Shown here in pieces: positions 1 through 4,448 of a stretch of 5,512 bases of DNA. Both the position numbers and the translations under genes were made by a program. The DNA is from Solirubrobacteraceae bacterium (GTDB taxonomy: Bacteria; Actinomycetota; Thermoleophilia; Solirubrobacterales; Solirubrobacteraceae). The notes beneath the pieces were generated by a model, which worked only from the letters and a program-made list of their open reading frames with translations, did no database searches and had not been told where the DNA came from. Location of the stretch: assembly GCA_016462625.1 (NCBI GenBank), contig JAEMSV010000184.1:1-5512 (forward strand), written 5' to 3'. Position 1 is the stretch's first letter, and each line of letters starts with the position of its first letter.

Positions 1-686
1 TCCCCGAGCAGCGTGCGGATCTCCGACTTCAGCGGGCCCGCGAGCCAATCGGCGCTGGCGATGTCCGCATCGCCGTCGTCGTCGAGGTCGGCGATCGCGA
101 CGCCCAGGGAGATCGTGTACGGCCGCGCGACGATGTGCTGACGGACCGAAGGCACCAGCCGGCCCGACCGCTGCAGCAGCAAGTCGACCGACCCGCCGAC
201 GCCGAGCGCGACCACGTCCGCGAGGTCATCGCCGTCGATGTCGCCGACGGCGAGGTCGAACGGACCCGTCGCGACGGTCAGGCGCTGGCGCGGCTCCCAG
301 CGCCCGTCGGGCCGCCGCGCCAGCACGCGGATGTCCGAGGGGACCAGCGACGAGACGACCAGCTCACGGCCAGGGGTCGTGGGATCGAGCTCGATGGCGC
401 CCAGCGCGTACGGCTGGAACCCCGCGGCCCCGCGCTCACCCGGGAAGAACGTGCCGTCCCCGCGGGAGCGCAGCACCCGCACGCCGCCGCGGGTCGGGTC
501 GGCGACCGCGAGATCGTCGCGGCCGTCGCCGTCGAAGTCCGCCACGACGACACCGTTCTGGTTCGGCCCGGCACCGCCGCCGAGCACCCCCGGAACCACG
601 ACGCCCGGGGCGAACACGTCCGCCGAGGCGGGGAGCGCAGAAGCGGCGACGAGCAGCGCGGTGAGCACGACGAGGCGAACGAGCAT
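1..686 (-). CDS. Secreted FG-GAP/VCBS repeat protein (5' part; 3' end outside window)
   Basis: The frame is open from ATG at 686-684 to the window edge: 228 codons plus two bases, no stop. The N-terminus is a signal peptide: MLVR, a hydrophobic run to about residue 18, then a likely cleavage after ASA at residue 22. The mature part has FG-GAP/VCBS repeats with EF-hand-like Asp-rich calcium loops: DFDGDGRDDL at residues 50-59, DIDGDDLADV at 149-158 and DLDDDGDADI at 200-209. A fourth, loop-less repeat (ELDPTTPGRELVV) lies at about 99-111. Spacing of about 50 residues fits successive propeller blades. Known for the family: these repeats form integrin-alpha-like beta-propellers on secreted or surface proteins, often in adhesion or as modules joined to other domains. 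The substrate or partner cannot be told, and further blades or a C-terminal domain may lie beyond the edge. The start is supported by the signal peptide beginning directly at this ATG. It lies downstream of, and is co-oriented with, the metallopeptidase gene. Confidence 0.88.
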   Translation of the reverse strand, partial: MLVRLVVLTALLVAASALPASADVFAPGVVVPGVLGGGAGPNQNGVVVADFDGDGRDDLAVADPTRGGVRVLRSRGDGTFFPGERGAAGFQPYALGAIELDPTTPGRELVVSSLVPSDIRVLARRPDGRWEPRQRLTVATGPFDLAVGDIDGDDLADVVALGVGGSVDLLLQRSGRLVPSVRQHIVARPYTISLGVAIADLDDDGDADIASADWLAGPLKSEIRTLLG

Positions 687-692
687 CGCGCG

Positions 693-698
693 ACGCTA
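693..698 (-). promoter_or_regulatory. Candidate -10 element for a leaderless start of the FG-GAP gene
   Basis: Reading the minus strand, TAGCGT is followed by six bases and then the ATG at 686. It fits the actinobacterial TANNNT -10 pattern at the distance that would put the transcription start at or next to the A of ATG. No Shine-Dalgarno-like sequence lies in the usual window before the ATG, and no convincing -35 box was seen. A hexamer this loose can occur by chance, so this is a suggestion only. Confidence 0.3.
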
Positions 699-708
699 CG
701 CCGCGCCG

Positions 709-750
709 GGCGTCAGATCGGTGTCGCTATGGCAACACCGATCTGACACC
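709..750 (-). terminator. Strong intergenic hairpin, probable terminator of the metallopeptidase gene
   Basis: The arms GTCAGATCGGTGT (712-724) and ACACCGATCTGAC (735-747) are perfectly complementary over 13 bp. After one mismatch (711/748) two more G-C pairs extend the stem to 709-750. Within the 10-base loop, GC at 726-727 can pair with GC at 732-733, leaving a 4-base apex. It begins 17 bases past the stop codon of the metallopeptidase gene and ends 22 bases before the ATG of the FG-GAP gene. No run of T follows it on either strand, so it is not a textbook intrinsic terminator. U-less hairpin terminators are proposed for high-GC actinobacteria. Other readings are an mRNA 3'-stabilising stem, a two-fold operator or a dispersed palindromic repeat. 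Confidence 0.55.
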
Positions 751-766
751 GAGTGGTCTGCGGCCC

Positions 767-3343
767 CTACTCCAGCGGCTCGCCGTCCTCGTCGACGCGC
801 TGCACCGTCACGGTGTGAGACCAATCGAACTGGATCAGCGCCGCCTGGCCGACCTGCGTGGCGTTCCAGTGCTTCGGCCCTCCGGTGAAGACGTACGTCT
901 GCGGCGCGGTGCTCGCGAGCTTCTCCAGCGGGACGTCCTGCAGCTGGTCCTGATAGTCGAAGCCCTTCCACTGCTCCATGAAGTTGCACACGGAGTTGTC
1001 CGCGTCGAAGTAGCCGACGCTCGGGTCCATGATCGTCCACGTGATCTTCGCCGACGTCGCGTCCGGTGTGTCCGACCGGATCGAGAAGCCCATCTGCCAG
1101 TCGCCGTTCGGCCGCGGCGTGTCGACGCGGGTCGTCTGGCACGGGATGAGGTCGCCGTCGGGCGTCATCTCGCAGCCGCTCAGCGTCTGCGTCCAGCTCG
1201 CCGGGACGTGCGCGTAGATGCGGCCGTCGAGCGAGTACTTGCCCTTCTCGAGCTTGTTCTCAGGGTCGAGCTGCGGCCCGGTTCCCTGGCCCTTGAACTC
1301 GTTCGTCCCCGTCAGCCCGTTCAGCCGCGAGCACGGGTACGAGACCGAACTCTTCGCGTACGTCGTCTGGTTGAAGGACGCGCTGAGGATCTTGTAGTGG
1401 TACGGAAACCCGTCGCACTTGTCGCGGAGCTTCATCTCCGGCTCGGCGTCGATCCGCTGGTTCTTGGCGAACTTCGCGTTGGAGTAGATGAGCACGAGCG
1501 CGGTGAGGTTCTGCTCCGGGTTGTCCCGGCAGAAGGTCACCGTCCGCTTGCCCGTCCAGTCCTCGACCCGCTTGACGCCGCCGACCGTCACGATCGCCTG
1601 CACGCCGAAGTCGTCGTCGCCCGCCTTCGGGTTGACGAACTTCAGCTCGCGCAGCGTCTCGTCGGTGACGACGTACGACTTGTACTCACGCGTCAGCGGA
1701 TCCATCGACGCCTTCGGGTAGGCCGAGCGCTTCTTCTGCCCGGCCAGCTGCAGGTGGACCGGGTCGAACTCGCGGTAGTTCGACATCGGGTGTTCCTTGA
1801 CGCCGTCCCACTGCTGGAAGGACGGGACCGGGTCCTGGTTCCACGCGTGCTTGGCGAACTCGCGCCAGCGCTTGGTGAAGCCGCCGATCGCCTTGTCCAT
1901 CGCCGGCAGCGCATCGGCCTTGCCGAACTGCTCGTAGATCGCCTTGATCGCCTGCGGGCCCTGCGTCTTCTCCAGGAACAGCGCGAACGGCCAGGACTCG
2001 TAGTCGTGATCGGACAGCGTCCACTCGTAGCGGTTGTCGAGCATGGCGTTGAACTCGTGCTCGCCGTTGTCGCCGGGGTACGCCAGGTTGCCGCCCCAGT
2101 TGGCCGAGCCCTCGTCGAACCACAGGTAGTTGCGGCAGTCCTCCTGGTAGGGGAACAGGAACTGGAACGAGTGGAAGAGCTCGTGCGCCAGGTCCCAGCG
2201 GTTCGTGTGGTACTCGGCGACGATGAAGCTCGGGGTGCCGTCGCAGATCAGGTTGTTGTTCGGGGACTGCGCGGACGGCATCGACATCGCGCGCGCCTTC
2301 TGGATCTCCGGGACGAAGTAGACGTCCAGCGCGCCGTCGCCGCCGTGGAAGCACTTGATGTTCGCGTCGGACATCACGTCGCGGCCCATCACCTGCTTGA
2401 ACTTCGGGTAGGCGACGTTGGCCATCTCGGCGGCGAGGGTCTTGGCCTTCTCGCCGACCTCCTTCTCCTTGGCGAGCCACCAGAAGCGCAGCTTGCCGCC
2501 GGCCGCCGGGATGTTCGACCAGTTCGGGCCGTTGAGCTGCTCGGAGTCGCAGCGGTCGCCGGGATCGGCCTCTTCCTCTTGCGCGGCGCGGGCCTTCATC
2601 TTGGCCTTGGGCTTGGCCGTCAGGTTCATCCAGCTGCCCTCTGCGGCAGGCGGCAGGAAGAACGGGAACACCTGCTTCTTCGCGGTCTTGCTCAGGGTCG
2701 CGTACGCGGCCGAGGCCTCCCGCGCGATCGTCTCGTCGTGCTCGGCGCCGGCGTCGCCGCGGTACTTCGCGGGGAGGCGGTGGTCGCCGAACTCGGCGAA
2801 CAGCCGGAAGACCAGCGCCTTCTCGGCGCTGAGCTTGCCGGCCTTCACGTCGGCGGCGATGAGGTCCTTCGCGCTCGGCGTCGTCCCCTCGGCGGCGACG
2901 GTCAGCGTCGCCACGCGGCAGTTGTTGCGCTCGCTGCGCTCACGGACCTTCTTCGTGTCGTCGGCGCACGCGATGACGTTCCAGGCGCCGAGCCGGGTGC
3001 CGGCCGCCAGCGTCGCCTCGGCCTTCGCGACCGACACGCCCTTCGCCTTCAGCTTCGGCGTCGTGACGCCGGCGAGCCGGACGTCGCCCTTGCCCGCCTT
3101 GCGGTCGGCGGAGAGGTAGAAGCGCGTGGCCGTCTTGGCGACGGCCTTGTTCTGCGCCTTCACCGTGAGGTCGAGCGGCAGGGCTCCCCCGGGATGCGCG
3201 TGCGTCGGGGCCCGCAGCGCCGCCGCGACCACGTCGGCCCGTTTGGGCTTCGGTTTCCGGGCGTCAGCCTGGGCTGGACCAGCCACGAGGAGCGCCAGGA
3301 GGGCGAACGCGGCGACGACGGAGCGGAGCACGATGGGAGCCAT
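767..3343 (-). CDS. Secreted CARDB-domain protein with gluzincin-type zinc metallopeptidase core
   Basis: 858 residues, from ATG at 3343 to TAG at 769-767. A signal peptide occupies residues 1-26 (R7, hydrophobic 8-21, AQA before D27). Residues about 37-150 look like a CARDB domain, with C126 and C142 in the CADDT...NNC pattern where that family has a disulfide. A Lys/Ala then Glu-rich hydrophilic linker lies at about 241-262. The catalytic region has AHELFHSFQ with H387, E388 and H391, then WFDEGSANW with E411, giving HExxH-x19-E. This resembles the gluzincin arrangement (M1 has x18 and a similar WLNEG), so H387, H391 and E411 are the probable zinc ligands and E388 the catalytic base. Y448 and the following WPFALFLEK fit the helix after the active site. 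Residues about 530-858 are unrecognised and possibly beta-rich. Twelve cysteines, all beyond the signal peptide, suit an exported disulfide-bonded protein. The substrate is unknown. No Shine-Dalgarno sits at normal distance (GGAGG is 25 bases away), but the signal peptide supports this start. Confidence 0.9.
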   Translation of the reverse strand: MAPIVLRSVVAAFALLALLVAGPAQADARKPKPKRADVVAAALRAPTHAHPGGALPLDLTVKAQNKAVAKTATRFYLSADRKAGKGDVRLAGVTTPKLKAKGVSVAKAEATLAAGTRLGAWNVIACADDTKKVRERSERNNCRVATLTVAAEGTTPSAKDLIAADVKAGKLSAEKALVFRLFAEFGDHRLPAKYRGDAGAEHDETIAREASAAYATLSKTAKKQVFPFFLPPAAEGSWMNLTAKPKAKMKARAAQEEEADPGDRCDSEQLNGPNWSNIPAAGGKLRFWWLAKEKEVGEKAKTLAAEMANVAYPKFKQVMGRDVMSDANIKCFHGGDGALDVYFVPEIQKARAMSMPSAQSPNNNLICDGTPSFIVAEYHTNRWDLAHELFHSFQFLFPYQEDCRNYLWFDEGSANWGGNLAYPGDNGEHEFNAMLDNRYEWTLSDHDYESWPFALFLEKTQGPQAIKAIYEQFGKADALPAMDKAIGGFTKRWREFAKHAWNQDPVPSFQQWDGVKEHPMSNYREFDPVHLQLAGQKKRSAYPKASMDPLTREYKSYVVTDETLRELKFVNPKAGDDDFGVQAIVTVGGVKRVEDWTGKRTVTFCRDNPEQNLTALVLIYSNAKFAKNQRIDAEPEMKLRDKCDGFPYHYKILSASFNQTTYAKSSVSYPCSRLNGLTGTNEFKGQGTGPQLDPENKLEKGKYSLDGRIYAHVPASWTQTLSGCEMTPDGDLIPCQTTRVDTPRPNGDWQMGFSIRSDTPDATSAKITWTIMDPSVGYFDADNSVCNFMEQWKGFDYQDQLQDVPLEKLASTAPQTYVFTGGPKHWNATQVGQAALIQFDWSHTVTVQRVDEDGEPLE
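2171..2185 (-). other. HExxH zinc-binding/catalytic motif of the metallopeptidase
   Basis: The codons for HELFH (residues 387-391) lie here on the minus strand. The presumed third zinc ligand, E411, follows 19 intervening residues later in WFDEG. Both elements are intact, so the enzyme is predicted to be active rather than a pseudo-protease. Assignment to a named peptidase family cannot be made by eye. Confidence 0.8.
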
Positions 3344-3378
3344 GAACGGCAGTCAACGCGCTGGCCGGCCTCCGCACA

Positions 3379-3420
3379 TTGGGGAGCACCCCCAACATTT
3401 CGGAGCGACCCCCAGTTCCA
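3379..3420 (-). promoter_or_regulatory. G-rich tandem repeat plus small hairpin upstream of metallopeptidase gene
   Basis: On the minus strand TGGGGGTCGCTCC (3414-3402) is followed by TGGGGGTGCTCC (3394-3383). These are two near-identical direct repeats about two helical turns apart (19-20 bases). The second copy also forms an inverted repeat, TTGGGG (3379-3384) with CCCCAA (3390-3395) around a 5-base loop. They sit 36-77 bases before the ATG, where an operator or activator site would be expected. No known regulator motif is recognised, and chance in GC-rich DNA is possible. Confidence 0.35.
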
Positions 3421-3482
3421 CGTTCGGGCCCATGTGTGCGGTTGCACTCAAGTGCCGCCGATGCAGCGCCGATGCTCTTGTC

Positions 3483-3635
3483 ATGACTACGAATTCGCGC
3501 CGCTCCACTTCGCGCCCGCACGGCGCCCAGATCGCCCGTGCCGGCCGCGCCATCACCGCCCAGCGTCTCGCTGGCGTCCCGTCCGTCACGCGTCGTTCAG
3601 CTCCGGTCGCACGACCGGTGCACCGCGGGCGCTGA
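3483..3635 (+). CDS. Doubtful small basic ORF (50 aa)
   Basis: ATG at 3483 opens a 50-codon frame ending at TGA 3633-3635. The product is strongly basic (about a dozen Arg, no Asp or Glu) and is rich in Ser, Thr and Ala, with a short helical-looking stretch AQIARAGRAITAQRLAG. No domain is recognised. There is no Shine-Dalgarno and no clear promoter, and third-position GC is lower than in the neighbouring genes. Its last eight codons lie within the 5' end of the duplicated unit. It may be an untranslated leader or spacer that happens to be open; a real small DNA- or RNA-binding peptide cannot be excluded. Confidence 0.15.
   Translation: MTTNSRRSTSRPHGAQIARAGRAITAQRLAGVPSVTRRSAPVARPVHRGR
3603..3625 (+). 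promoter_or_regulatory. Overlapping palindromes upstream of NMO start (candidate operator)
   Basis: CCGGTCG (3603-3609) and CGACCGG (3612-3618) form a perfect 7-bp inverted repeat around the two bases CA. It overlaps the 10-bp perfect palindrome CGGTGCACCG (3616-3625). If transcription starts at the ATG, the second palindrome lies at about -45 to -36, where a repressor would cover the -35 region. Only the right arm of the first repeat and the whole second palindrome were carried into the second copy (4449-4462). The function is inferred. Confidence 0.35.
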
Positions 3636-4448
3636 CGACCCACTCAGTACCGTCGCCCGTATGACCGAGTCCGGTCAGCGGGCGACACCTCTTCCACGGC
3701 TCTGGGCCGCCCCCATGGCCGGCGGGCCGAGCACGCCGGCCCTCGCCGCCGCCGTCGGTGACGCCGGCGGCCTCGGATTCCTCGCCGCCGGGTATCTCTC
3801 CGCCGAGGCGTTCGCCACCGAGATCGCGCAGCTCCTCGCGATCACGGACGCGCCGTACGGCGTGAACCTCTTCCTTCCCTCCGAGCGCCGCGGCGAGCCC
3901 GCGGCCCTCGCCGCGTACGCCGACGCGCTGCGGCCGCTCGCCGCCCGGCTCGGCGTCGAACCCGGTGCGCCGCGCTGGGACGACGACGACCTCGCCGCGA
4001 AGCTCGATGTCGTGTGCGCGCATCGTCCCGCGGTCGTGAGCTTCACGTTCGCCGCGCCGCCGGCCGACGTCGTCGCCCGGGTGCGAACCGCGACCGGCGC
4101 GGTCGTCGCGGCCACCGTCACGTCGCCCGACGAGGCCGACCAGGCCGTGGCGAACGGCGCCGACGCGCTCGTCGTCCAGGGCTTCGAGGCCGGCGGCCAC
4201 CGCGGGGTGTTCCGCGACGACCCGGCCCGGCCCGAGGGCGGGGACGCCCTGCCCCTGCTCGACCTGCTCACGCGCGTGCGCGCGCGACACCCGGGGATCG
4301 CGCTCGTCGCCACGGGAGGGATCGTCGACGCCGGCGACGTCCGCTGGGCGCTCGACACGGGAGCCGAAGCGGTGCAGCTCGGCACCGCGTTCCTGCTGTG
4401 CCCGGAGGCCGGGACGAACGCGGCCCATCGCCGGGCGCTGCGCGAGCT
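3612..4448 (+). repeat. Tandem duplication, copy A (837 bp)
   Basis: This is the first copy of an 837-bp direct tandem repeat. It holds 49 bp of NMO upstream DNA and the first 788 bases of the NMO gene. Every base I compared is the same as at +837, and two translated frames agree across the whole unit. The base before it differs (A at 3611, T at 4448). One base, C at 3612/4449/5286, is shared at the breakpoints, so the exact junction is ambiguous by one position. Confidence 0.95.
3648..3653 (+). promoter_or_regulatory. Candidate -10 element for a leaderless NMO start (copy A)
   Basis: TACCGT is followed by seven bases and then the ATG at 3661, matching TANNNT at leaderless spacing. There is no Shine-Dalgarno-like sequence between it and the ATG and no good -35 at 16-18 bases. 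The same arrangement occurs before the FG-GAP gene in this window (TAGCGT, six bases, ATG). Support is pattern only. Confidence 0.35.

Larger units (their letters stand above)
3344..3660. other. Divergent intergenic region between metallopeptidase and NMO genes
   Basis: This 317-base stretch separates the minus-strand metallopeptidase start (3343) from the plus-strand NMO start (3661), so it should contain both promoters. It holds a pair of G-rich repeats and a hairpin near the metallopeptidase (3379-3420), a doubtful 50-codon ORF (3483-3635), and overlapping palindromes next to the NMO start (3603-3625). No convincing sigma70-type -35/-10 pair, tRNA or riboswitch was recognised. Confidence 0.6.

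Noticed and set aside
135..888. Overlapping plus-strand frames opposite the FG-GAP gene
   Set aside because: Low-complexity translations in GC-rich DNA, antisense to a frame with a signal peptide and calcium-loop repeats.
815..3664. 949-codon open frame on the plus strand, opposite the metallopeptidase gene
   Set aside because: It is antisense to a gene with a signal peptide, conserved HExxH/E motif and recognisable domain. The translation is a low-complexity Arg/Leu/Val/Ala string typical of the mirror frame in GC-rich DNA.
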